DNA of 6,190 nucleotides from Candidatus Desantisiibacteriota bacterium. GTDB taxonomy: Bacteria; JACRDZ01. The stretch's first letter is position 1. Every line of letters begins with the position of its first letter. The notes under the pieces were generated by a model. That model had not been told where the DNA came from. It made no database searches and worked only from the letters and a program-made list of their open reading frames with translations. Position numbers and translations under genes: made by a program. Where the stretch lies: NCBI GenBank assembly GCA_016209155.1, contig JACQWU010000010.1, forward strand, positions 3,883 to 10,072, written 5' to 3'. This document shows positions 1 through 6,190 of the stretch, one piece after another.

Positions 1-162
1 GGCCAAATTCAACATATTGCGGGTATGAGCGGATCAAAACGAATCATTGCCATCAACAGTGATCCGGATGCCCCTATTTTTAATATTGCCCATTATGGTA
101 TTGTTGGTGACTTGAGCGATATAATCCCAAAAATGATTAATGCATATAAAGCAAAAGCTTAG
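1..162 (+). CDS. etfA: Electron transfer flavoprotein alpha subunit, C-terminal 53 residues (5' end outside window)
   Basis: EtfA is the FAD-binding subunit of the EtfAB heterodimer, a soluble carrier that takes electrons from acyl-CoA dehydrogenases. The window opens inside this gene in frame 1. The 53 visible codons carry hallmarks of the EtfA C-terminal FAD domain: GQIQHIAGM at the very start (the family's SGAIQH-AGM FAD-contact segment), then [10 protein letters not shown] and the YGIVGD block near the end, where the family usually has ADYGIVGDL and this protein has AHYGIVGDL. The reading frame ends at TAG (160-162) after a short Lys/Ala-rich tail, as expected for the family. The next gene, an acyl-CoA dehydrogenase, starts 10 nt downstream, and its Shine-Dalgarno overlaps the etfA stop codon, so the two are surely cotranscribed. 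Whether this ETF is bifurcating cannot be judged from the fragment. The identification is firm; the upstream partner etfB is presumed but not visible. Confidence 0.93.
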   Translation, partial: GQIQHIAGMSGSKRIIAINSDPDAPIFNIAHYGIVGDLSDIIPKMINAYKAKA

Positions 163-166
163 GAGG
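161..166 (+). promoter_or_regulatory. Shine-Dalgarno that fixes a GTG start for the acyl-CoA dehydrogenase
   Basis: AGGAGG begins inside the etfA stop codon and lies 6 nt before GTG at 173-175. The in-frame ATG at 140 lies upstream of this site, inside etfA, and has no ribosome binding site. The GTG is therefore the better start and removes 11 residues from the longest open frame. Confidence 0.85.
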
Positions 167-172
167 ACGACT

Positions 173-1885
173 GTGACAAATTATTATAGAGATAATGCTG
201 ATATTCTGTTTCATTTTAAAAATATGGATTTGACCAGGATCATCACCTTAAAAGAAGATAATTTTGCCGAAAAAAATCAATACCCTTATGCTCCAAAAGA
301 TATTAATGACGCATTAGATAATTACGATCGTGTTCTTGAAATTGTTGGCGAAATAGCAGGGAATTTTGTCGCCCCGCGGGCCAGAATGGTAGATAAAACA
401 GGAGTAACATTAGTCGATGGAGAAGTGGTGTATCCCAAAGGAACACTTGAGGCTATGGATCGCTTTAAAAAAGCGGATCTGAGCGGATTTCTCATATCAA
501 GAAAATATGGCGGCATCAATATGCCTTTGGTGGCTTTTTCGGCAGCTATTGAAATGATGGCTCGCGCAGACGCTTCAACGACACTTGTTTTTATATTGCA
601 GGGACTGCCGGATACCATTCAAAAATTCGGTTCTGAAGAGCAAAAACAGCGGCTGCTCCCGCGATTTGCTTCGGGAGAAATCTATGGTTCAATGGCGCTG
701 ACTGAACCGGATGCAGGTTCGGATCTTCAGTCAGTCATGCTTAAAGCCACTCAGGCAGAAAACGGAAAGTGGTTATTAAATGGGGTTAAACGTTTTATCA
801 CCAATGGCTGTCAACATCTTTCCCTGGTATTGGCACGTTCGGAGGAAGGTACTAAGGACGCCCGCGGGTTGTCTTTCTTTATTTATGAGCGTGATAAAAA
901 TATGAAGATCCGCCGGATTGAACATAAATTAGGGATACAGGCATCTCCCACATGCGAACTTCAGTTCAATAACGCTGAAGCGGAACTGCTCGGAAAACGC
1001 AAAATGGGTTTAATAAAATATGCCATGTTTCTCATGAATTCCGCCCGGCTTGCCGTGGCTGCACAGGCGGTCGGCATAGCTGAGGCGGCATACAGGGAAG
1101 CAGATTCTTATTCAAAGGAAAGATCTCAGTTTAAGTCCCCTATCAGAACTTTTCCTGCCGTATATGAAATGCTTATTGATATGAAAACAAATATAGAAGC
1201 CGCCCGTACGCTTCTATATGAGACCTCCCGCCTTGTTGACATGAAGGAAAACATTGAAAACCACATCGAGCTGCATCCCGAAGATAAAACGGTTTTCAAA
1301 AATGATTTAAACCGGTATTCAAATTATGTGGCTTTGTTTACCCCAATGGTCAAAAATTATGCGGCTGAAATGTCCAATAAGGTTTGCTATGATGCTATTC
1401 AAATTCACGGGGGTTCCGGCTATACAAAAGAATTCAATGTTGAACGTTTTTATCGCGATGCCCGCATAACCAGTATATACGAAGGAACAACACAGCTTCA
1501 GAATGTTGCAGCCATAAGCGGCGTAATGGCGGGAGTTGCTTTTGAGAGACTGAACGATTATGAAAACGACAATGATTTTGGAAGTGTGGAAGATTTGTTT
1601 AAATTATCTCAAAAATTACGGGCTCACCTGGAAGTTGCCGTTTCCCATATTAAAGAAAAAGACGACAAGGAATATCAAAAAATCTGTACTAACCGCGTAG
1701 TCGATATGACAATAGATATAATTATTTGTTATCTTTTGCGTATTGATGCCGCAAAATCAGACAGAAAAAGAAAAGTAGCCCATGTTTTTATTTCAAAAGC
1801 AAAATTTCGTGTAAAATCAAATTTAGACAGCATTCTTTCGGATGACAACTGTGTGAAAGAATTTTGTGATGATATTTTAAGCTGA
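173..1885 (+). CDS. Acyl-CoA dehydrogenase, long (570 aa) ETF-linked type
   Basis: This flavoenzyme makes an alpha-beta double bond in an acyl-CoA thioester and passes the electrons to ETF. The 570-aa protein starts at GTG 173. The N-terminal helical domain spans about 45-170. Acyl-CoA dehydrogenase signature 1, ALTEPDAGSDLQ, is at 175-186, and FITNG, part of the flavin pocket, is at 208-212. The C-terminal helical domain carries QIHGGSGY (410-417) and YRDARITSIYEGTTQLQ (427-443). E437 in YEGTT matches the catalytic base of medium-chain acyl-CoA dehydrogenase. Compared with ~380-aa enzymes it has an extra N-terminal segment (about 1-45), a ~30-residue charged insert (about 355-385) and a ~110-residue helical C-terminal extension. 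These are typical of the ~570-600 aa subfamily, which also includes the DmdC-type enzymes and which in Bacteroides lies next to etf genes. Following etfA by 10 nt fits a dedicated donor-acceptor pair. Substrate chain length cannot be read from the sequence. Confidence 0.93.
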   Translation: MTNYYRDNADILFHFKNMDLTRIITLKEDNFAEKNQYPYAPKDINDALDNYDRVLEIVGEIAGNFVAPRARMVDKTGVTLVDGEVVYPKGTLEAMDRFKKADLSGFLISRKYGGINMPLVAFSAAIEMMARADASTTLVFILQGLPDTIQKFGSEEQKQRLLPRFASGEIYGSMALTEPDAGSDLQSVMLKATQAENGKWLLNGVKRFITNGCQHLSLVLARSEEGTKDARGLSFFIYERDKNMKIRRIEHKLGIQASPTCELQFNNAEAELLGKRKMGLIKYAMFLMNSARLAVAAQAVGIAEAAYREADSYSKERSQFKSPIRTFPAVYEMLIDMKTNIEAARTLLYETSRLVDMKENIENHIELHPEDKTVFKNDLNRYSNYVALFTPMVKNYAAEMSNKVCYDAIQIHGGSGYTKEFNVERFYRDARITSIYEGTTQLQNVAAISGVMAGVAFERLNDYENDNDFGSVEDLFKLSQKLRAHLEVAVSHIKEKDDKEYQKICTNRVVDMTIDIIICYLLRIDAAKSDRKRKVAHVFISKAKFRVKSNLDSILSDDNCVKEFCDDILS

Positions 1886-1907
1886 GAAAGGCAGGGTAAT
1901 TGGAGTT

Positions 1908-2342
1908 CTATTTTGACGGATTAAGCTGACAACTTATTATTGAAGAGATGCTCTTTTTTAAATCCAGATTAAAATCATCAATTACTTTTGAATAATCAAT
2001 TTTATCTTTAAATGATTGTAATCCGGAAAATCTTGTAAAAGGTACCTGCACAAGATAGTATACGGAATAATCTTTACCGCTTTCAAAAACACTGCATATT
2101 ATTACCACATCAGCTTTCTTGCAATTGTCATTTTCAATCATATTGAAATTTTTTTTAAGTGTTTCTGCCATTTTAATTTTTAGTACTTCAGATTTATAAA
2201 AAGTACCAAGATCTTTTTTCTCAACATCATTATATATATAATAAGAAAATTTTTTGATTCCGGTAATATTCTCATCACTGCCGGCTATTTTAATACCGGA
2301 GATTATTAATATCAAAATAATAATTTTAATCTTAATTTTCAT
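1908..2342 (-). CDS. Small exported protein of unknown function, 144 aa
   Basis: I do not recognise this protein. It starts with a Lys/Ile-rich signal sequence: positive residues at 2, 4 and 6, a hydrophobic core at about 7-17, and a plausible cleavage near A20-G-S22. No lipobox cysteine is seen, so it is probably periplasmic or secreted rather than a lipoprotein. The mature part (~122 aa) has two short hydrophobic beta-like stretches, ADVVIICSVFE (77-87) and YSVYYLVQV (92-100), and a Lys/Asp/Ser-rich C-terminal helix (about 112-136). Cysteines are at 74, 83 and 138. A segment like 'MAETLKKNF...KKADVVI' recalls small envelope proteins in which a helix precedes an 'ADVVV' strand (DUF4136-like), but that is only a resemblance. 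On the minus strand AGGTG lies 4 nt before the ATG. The gene converges on the acyl-CoA dehydrogenase with a 22-nt gap and is divergent from groESL. It is more AT-rich than its neighbours. Confidence 0.72.
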   Translation of the reverse strand: MKIKIKIIILILIISGIKIAGSDENITGIKKFSYYIYNDVEKKDLGTFYKSEVLKIKMAETLKKNFNMIENDNCKKADVVIICSVFESGKDYSVYYLVQVPFTRFSGLQSFKDKIDYSKVIDDFNLDLKKSISSIISCQLNPSK

Positions 2343-2383
2343 ATCACACCTATTTAATTTATATTCTATGTTTCATATCGGAA

Positions 2384-2412
2384 ATTATATGTAAATCTTT
2401 AATTATTTTAAA
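2384..2412 (-). promoter_or_regulatory. Possible sigma70 promoter for the minus-strand exported protein
   Basis: Read on the minus strand, a perfect TATAAT (complement of 2384-2389) lies 17 nt after a weak -35-like TTTAAA (complement of 2407-2412). It sits about 40 nt upstream of the ATG at 2342. The surrounding DNA is so AT-rich that a chance match is quite possible. Confidence 0.35.
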
Positions 2413-2468
2413 AATATAAAAAAATACAAAAAAAACACTTGCTTTTGAAATGATTTTTATGATATATT
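2410..2468 (+). promoter_or_regulatory. Probable housekeeping promoter of groESL
   Basis: A -35-like TTGCTT (2439-2444) and a -10-like TATATT (2463-2468, five of six matches) are 18 nt apart. An A-rich tract (about 2410-2438) directly upstream of the -35 resembles an UP element. The predicted start lies near 2475, inside the CIRCE operator, the usual geometry for HrcA repression. The -35 match is only partial, so the hexamer assignment is approximate. Confidence 0.55.
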
Positions 2469-2500
2469 TGTTAGCACTCATTAAGAGTGAGTGCTAACAA
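2468..2500 (+). promoter_or_regulatory. CIRCE operator (HrcA binding site)
   Basis: TTAGCACTC (2471-2479), a 9-nt spacer (2480-2488) and GAGTGCTAA (2489-2497) match the CIRCE consensus in every arm position. The palindrome extends three more base pairs outward (TTG...CAA, 2468-2500). CIRCE is the operator of the heat-shock repressor HrcA, whose folding depends on GroEL, giving feedback control of groESL. The site lies about 57 nt before the groES start and over the predicted transcription start. hrcA itself is not in the window. Confidence 0.97.
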
Positions 2501-2556
2501 CAATCATTCAATAATTTATTTTTTTAAATTTATTTAGAAAGGAGGGAAATGATTAT

Positions 2557-2844
2557 ATGACAATAAAACCTATGTTTGATAAAGTTTTAATAAAACCTCT
2601 TGAAGCAAAAGAGCAGATTAAAGGTGGTATTATTATTCCTGATACTGCAAAAGAGAAACCGCAGGAAGGCGAAGTTAAAGCCATTGGTTCAGGGAAAGTA
2701 TTAGAAAACGGACAGAAGCAGGCCTTCGTTGTAAAAGTTGGAGATAAAGTGCTTTTTGGTAAATATTCCGGTTCAGAAGTAAAACTTGATGATGTAGATT
2801 ATTTAATTATGCGGGAAGAAGATATACTCGGTATTATATCTTAA
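2557..2844 (+). CDS. groES: Co-chaperonin GroES (Hsp10)
   Basis: GroES forms the heptameric lid of the GroEL folding chamber in the cytoplasm. The 95-aa product has the normal length. It carries the N-terminal strand [12 protein letters not shown]; the mobile loop (about 17-33) with [14 protein letters not shown], whose hydrophobic III tripeptide docks on GroEL apical domains; the [10 protein letters not shown] block; and the C-terminal [34 protein letters not shown] typical of the family. The start is ATG 2557. The purine-rich ribosome binding site (AAAGGAGG, 2538-2545) is 11 nt upstream, a little long. An out-of-frame ATG at 2549 begins a three-codon frame whose TGA overlaps the groES start. 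groES leads the operon, 27 nt before groEL, under the CIRCE operator. Confidence 0.97.
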   Translation: MTIKPMFDKVLIKPLEAKEQIKGGIIIPDTAKEKPQEGEVKAIGSGKVLENGQKQAFVVKVGDKVLFGKYSGSEVKLDDVDYLIMREEDILGIIS

Positions 2845-2868
2845 TAAATCTAAATGAAAGGAAGATGA

Positions 2869-4512
<1,644 letters not shown>

Positions 4513-4537
4513 TTTATTGGTATATATCTATATTCTT

Positions 4538-4577
4538 AAAAAGCCGTTTGTTATTTCAACAAACGGCTTTTTTTATT
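4538..4577 (+). terminator. Rho-independent terminator of groESL
   Basis: A perfect 15-bp stem (4538-4552 with 4558-4572) has a 5-nt loop and a run of seven T (4568-4574), then ATTT. The core is AAGCCGTTTGTT paired with AACAAACGGCTT. It begins 25 nt after the groEL stop codon. The A run on the other side could also make it work in reverse. Confidence 0.95.
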
Positions 4578-4594
4578 TGTTCTATAAATTGTTG

Positions 4595-4623
4595 TTGACA
4601 AAATAAAAGTAGTAAAATATAAT
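4595..4623 (+). promoter_or_regulatory. Consensus sigma70 promoter
   Basis: TTGACA (4595-4600) and TATAAT (4618-4623) both match the consensus at all six positions, with the optimal 17-nt spacer. The predicted start near 4630 gives a leader of about 54 nt before the ATG at 4684. It lies directly after the groESL terminator, so the following gene is its own transcription unit and should be highly expressed unless a repressor acts. Confidence 0.88.
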
Positions 4624-4683
4624 TAATACAATTATGATGGAATGTATCGAATAAACTTAAATTATTTAGGAGGAGGTGAAAAT

Positions 4684-5007
4684 ATGCGCAAATTTTATAT
4701 ATTTTCATTTGTAATGTTTCTTGCTAGTGCAATGTTTTTTTCTGGTATATCAAAAATATCCGCAGCCGAAGAAGAAGCTATAGGTTCTGAATCGACTGAA
4801 AAAACAGCTACTACAGAAATAAAAGAAGAAACCCATGCAACTTCAGATACCAAAGCTGCAGGGGAAGTAATTGCCCCGGCTGAAACAACTGAAGAATCTG
4901 CAACTAAAACTGAAGGGGACACTTCTGCCGAAATGAAAAAAGATGAATCAAAACCTGCTGAGACTACTACACCAGCACCTAGTTCAGAAGAACCAACTCT
5001 AGAATAA
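4684..5007 (+). CDS. Exported, low-complexity acidic Thr/Glu/Ala-rich protein, 107 aa
   Basis: This matches no family I know. Residues 1-27 form a signal peptide: MRK, a hydrophobic core rich in Phe and Met, then SKISA with likely cleavage before AEEE. The 80-residue mature part is almost all Glu (19), Thr (16), Ala (12), Ser (8), Lys (7) and Pro (5). It has no Cys, Trp, Tyr or Phe and a net charge of about -15, so it is almost certainly disordered. No strict repeat unit is seen, only loose TE/TK/AETT motifs. I start it at ATG 4684, because AGGAGGAGGTG (4668-4678) is a very strong ribosome binding site ending 5 nt upstream. The longer frame from ATG 4642 would place that site inside the coding region. 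It ends with tandem TAA TAA and has its own consensus promoter and terminator. A periplasmic or surface spacer, or a Thr-glycosylated or metal-binding acidic protein, is possible but unproven. Confidence 0.75.
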   Translation: MRKFYIFSFVMFLASAMFFSGISKISAAEEEAIGSESTEKTATTEIKEETHATSDTKAAGEVIAPAETTEESATKTEGDTSAEMKKDESKPAETTTPAPSSEEPTLE

Positions 5008-5020
5008 TAATCACATTGTA

Positions 5021-5052
5021 ATAAAAGGGGGAATACGTCTTCCCCCTTTTAT
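5021..5052 (+). terminator. Hairpin terminator after the Thr/Glu-rich protein gene
   Basis: A perfect 13-bp stem (5021-5033 with 5040-5052) encloses a 6-nt loop. Its G5/C5 core is flanked by AAAA and TTTT, so the only U run is the TTTT at 5047-5050 within the stem's 3' arm. It starts 11 nt after the second stop codon. The symmetric A4/T4 flanks could allow termination in both directions. Confidence 0.8.
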
Positions 5053-5056
5053 CTGG

Positions 5057-5105
5057 TTGTGTCAATCCATCCCTGCCTTTCTAAGGTAGGGATGGATTGG
5101 CACAA
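5057..5105. repeat. Long near-perfect palindrome (23-bp stem, 3-nt loop)
   Basis: Positions 5057-5079 pair with 5083-5105 around the loop TCT. Twenty-one pairs are Watson-Crick, and the other two (5062-5100 and 5075-5087) are G.U pairs if read as + strand RNA. The arm contains CAATCCATCCCTGCCTT. No T run follows on either strand, so it is a poor fit for a terminator. It starts 4 nt after the preceding hairpin. A dispersed palindromic repeat, an end of a small mobile element or an RNA processing or stability structure are all possible. Confidence 0.75.
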
Positions 5106-5137
5106 AAATCAATAATAAAGAATTCCTATCAGAGACA

Positions 5138-5173
5138 GAAGATACCCTGCGGCCTCTGCGGGTTCTTCATTTT
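5138..5173 (+). promoter_or_regulatory. Bulged hairpin in the mntP leader
   Basis: GAAGA (5138-5142) pairs with TCTTC (5164-5168), ACCC with GGGT, and GC with GC, with single-T bulges at 5143 and 5148 and a 7-nt loop (5151-5157). ATTTT follows. It could be a weak terminator or attenuator, or a structured leader. I see no recognisable yybP-ykoY manganese riboswitch sequence, although that element often precedes mntP genes elsewhere. Confidence 0.4.
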
Positions 5174-5194
5174 ATATTTAATCAAAAATATAAA
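5171..5194. repeat. AT-only 9-bp inverted repeat upstream of mntP
   Basis: TTTATATTT (5171-5179) and AAATATAAA (5186-5194) are perfect inverted copies separated by 6 nt and end 15 nt before the mntP ATG. The position suits an operator for a metal-responsive repressor, but it does not match the MntR or Fur box patterns I know, and AT-rich DNA produces such repeats by chance. Confidence 0.35.
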
Positions 5195-5209
5195 CACTTG
5201 AAAAATCAT

Positions 5210-5767
5210 ATGTCTGTTATCACAATTATTTTAATAGGAGTTGGTTTATCTATAGATGCTTTTACTATATCTATTACAAGCGGAATAACTATTAAACAAC
5301 TTAAAATAAATAATGCCATGAAAATTGCATTTTTCTTTGGTGCATTTCAGGCAATAATGCCTTTAATTGGATGGAAAGCAGGATTGGAGCTAAAAAACTT
5401 TCTTGCAGGGATCGACCACTGGGTAATATTTAGTATTTTAGTGCTTATTGGATGTAAAATGATTTATGAATCATTCATATTAAAAACTGAAAAAAAAGAA
5501 TCTAATCCATTAAATATATATGTTTTGCTTATTCTATCAATTGCAACCAGCCTGGATGCTCTTGCAGTCGGAATAAGTTTTGCTTTTTTAAAAATTTCTC
5601 TTTTAACTGCAGTAATAATAATCGGGGGCATAACATTTTCATTATCCTTTATTGGTGTTTATATCGGTAATAAAATCGGCCATTTTTTTGAAAACAAAAT
5701 CGAAATTTTCGGTGGAATAATATTAATATGCATGGGAATTAAAATATTAATTGAACACATAAATTAA
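5210..5767 (+). CDS. mntP: Putative manganese efflux pump MntP
   Basis: MntP (DUF204 family) exports Mn2+ across the inner membrane. The 185-aa product (E. coli has 188) has six hydrophobic segments at about 2-22, 36-55, 67-88, 101-124, 130-152 and 165-183. These form two three-helix halves, each with the diagnostic Asp motif: LSIDAF with D16 and TSLDALAVG with D116. Other family features are PLIGW (51-55) and KMIYESF (83-89) with E87. The family carries acidic residues at these places, thought to bind the metal. I start at ATG 5210 because it puts the first Asp at 16, as in E. coli. A TTG at 5198 would add four residues (MKNH). Neither start has a clear Shine-Dalgarno, which is odd next to the strong sites of the other genes. 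The leader holds a hairpin and an AT inverted repeat. A TolB-like gene follows after 19 nt. Confidence 0.92.
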   Translation: MSVITIILIGVGLSIDAFTISITSGITIKQLKINNAMKIAFFFGAFQAIMPLIGWKAGLELKNFLAGIDHWVIFSILVLIGCKMIYESFILKTEKKESNPLNIYVLLILSIATSLDALAVGISFAFLKISLLTAVIIIGGITFSLSFIGVYIGNKIGHFFENKIEIFGGIILICMGIKILIEHIN

Positions 5768-5786
5768 GCTAACAGGTAATAAAAAA

Positions 5787-6190
5787 ATGTTTAAAAATAT
5801 TTATTTATTCATAATTATTTTTATAATAATATTTACAGCATCCGTTTTCAGCAAACAGAATGGGGCCAGGATTCTTTTTAATGCCGATAAAACCGGATAT
5901 GTTGATATATATAGTATTGATCCTGATAATACCAGTGATATTCAGATGCTTACAAAATCCAAAGATTATGACTTCTGGCCGCGATGGTCGGAAAAAAATA
6001 AAAAAATATTATATTGCTCTCTGCCATTTTCATCTGATGGCTATGGAAAAAGCAAAATATGGACAATGGATCATGACGGCAAAAATAACATTAAACTTAC
6101 AGATGGAAATTTTGATGATTTTTTCCCGAACTGGTCTTTGGATGGTAAATATATAGTGTTTCAATCATATAGAGATTCAAATGGTGAAAT
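5787..6190 (+). CDS. Exported TolB/PD40-type beta-propeller protein, N-terminal 134 residues (runs off window)
   Basis: The frame is open from ATG 5787 to the window edge. The N-terminus is a signal peptide: K3, a very hydrophobic Ile/Phe-rich core at about 5-21, and likely cleavage after VFS22. From about residue 27 the sequence shows successive WD40-like (PD40) propeller blades of the TolB type. The first has ARILFNAD...YVDIYSIDPDNTSDIQMLT, the second FWPRWSEKNKKILYCS...SKIWTMDHDGKNNIKLT, and the third begins FFPNWSLDGKYIVFQSYRDSNGE. The 'P-x-W-S-x-(D/E)-x-K-x-I' and '(D/K)IY/IW-x-x-D' patterns are characteristic. TolB itself works in the periplasmic Tol-Pal system, but many secreted PD40 proteins do not, and no Tol genes are visible here. 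The ribosome binding site is weak (AGGT, 5774-5777). The 19-nt gap after mntP suggests cotranscription. Another open frame in this stretch (5860-6156) is a shadow. Confidence 0.82.
   Translation, partial: MFKNIYLFIIIFIIIFTASVFSKQNGARILFNADKTGYVDIYSIDPDNTSDIQMLTKSKDYDFWPRWSEKNKKILYCSLPFSSDGYGKSKIWTMDHDGKNNIKLTDGNFDDFFPNWSLDGKYIVFQSYRDSNGE

Noticed and set aside
140-172. Upstream ATG 140 as the start of the acyl-CoA dehydrogenase
   Set aside because: It lies inside etfA with no ribosome binding site; GTG 173 has AGGAGG at the right distance.
322-618. Minus-strand open frame within the acyl-CoA dehydrogenase
   Set aside because: It is antisense to a conserved coding sequence, with no ribosome binding site or family features.
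1943-1959. Possible terminator AAGAG-ATG-CTCTT followed by T's, downstream of the acyl-CoA dehydrogenase
   Set aside because: The stem is only 5 bp with a 3-nt loop, and it lies inside the coding region of the minus-strand gene. It is too weak to call, though it is the only candidate terminator for the etf operon here.
4642-4683. Upstream ATG 4642 as the start of the Thr/Glu-rich protein
   Set aside because: It would put the strong AGGAGGAGGTG site inside the coding region and a polar 14-residue extension before a normal signal peptide.
4695-4922. Minus-strand open frame opposite the Thr/Glu-rich protein
   Set aside because: It arises from the low-complexity codon use of the sense gene (Val/Ser-rich mirror of Glu/Thr/Ala codons); no signal supports translation.
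5106-5209. yybP-ykoY manganese riboswitch upstream of mntP
   Set aside because: Expected by context, but its conserved loop sequences are not recognisable by eye; only a generic bulged hairpin is present.
5860-6156. Open frame of 98 codons at the right end
   Set aside because: It overlaps the TolB-like gene in another frame, has no ribosome binding site, and its product has no family features.

Overview
The window looks like an ordinary chromosomal stretch of an AT-rich bacterium. The evidence is AT-rich intergenic DNA, strong Shine-Dalgarno sequences, sigma70-type promoters, an HrcA/CIRCE-controlled groESL operon and an electron-transfer-flavoprotein/acyl-CoA dehydrogenase operon. The acyl-CoA dehydrogenase resembles the long (~570-600 aa) enzymes found beside etfBA in Bacteroides and other mostly anaerobic, often diderm bacteria. 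The exported TolB-like propeller at the right edge would also fit a diderm. I cannot assign a phylum from the window alone.

Region by region. Positions 1-1885 hold the 3' end of etfA and a complete acyl-CoA dehydrogenase, 10 nt apart on the + strand: the end of a fatty-acid or organic-acid oxidation operon in which the dehydrogenase passes electrons to EtfAB. Positions 1908-2342 hold one small exported protein of unknown function on the - strand, convergent with that operon. Positions 2343-2556 are an AT-rich divergent promoter region containing a perfect CIRCE operator. Positions 2557-4512 are groES and groEL, closed by a strong intrinsic terminator. Positions 4595-5052 form a self-contained unit: a promoter with both consensus hexamers, a 107-aa exported and almost certainly disordered acidic Thr/Glu/Ala-rich protein, and a hairpin terminator. 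Positions 5053-5209 are structured non-coding DNA: a 23-bp near-perfect palindrome, a bulged hairpin and an AT-only inverted repeat, leading into mntP (manganese efflux, 5210-5767). After 19 nt comes the start of a TolB/PD40-type beta-propeller protein that runs off the window.

The genes are separate housekeeping or accessory units (electron transfer, chaperonin, metal export, envelope proteins), not one pathway. I see no sign of a defence system, phage, CRISPR array or insertion-sequence gene. The parts least explained by known biology are the palindrome at 5057-5105, whose two imperfect pairs are G.U pairs only in a + strand RNA and part of which recurs at 1885-1896; the small disordered exported protein behind its consensus promoter; and the mntP leader, which has no obvious ribosome binding site.
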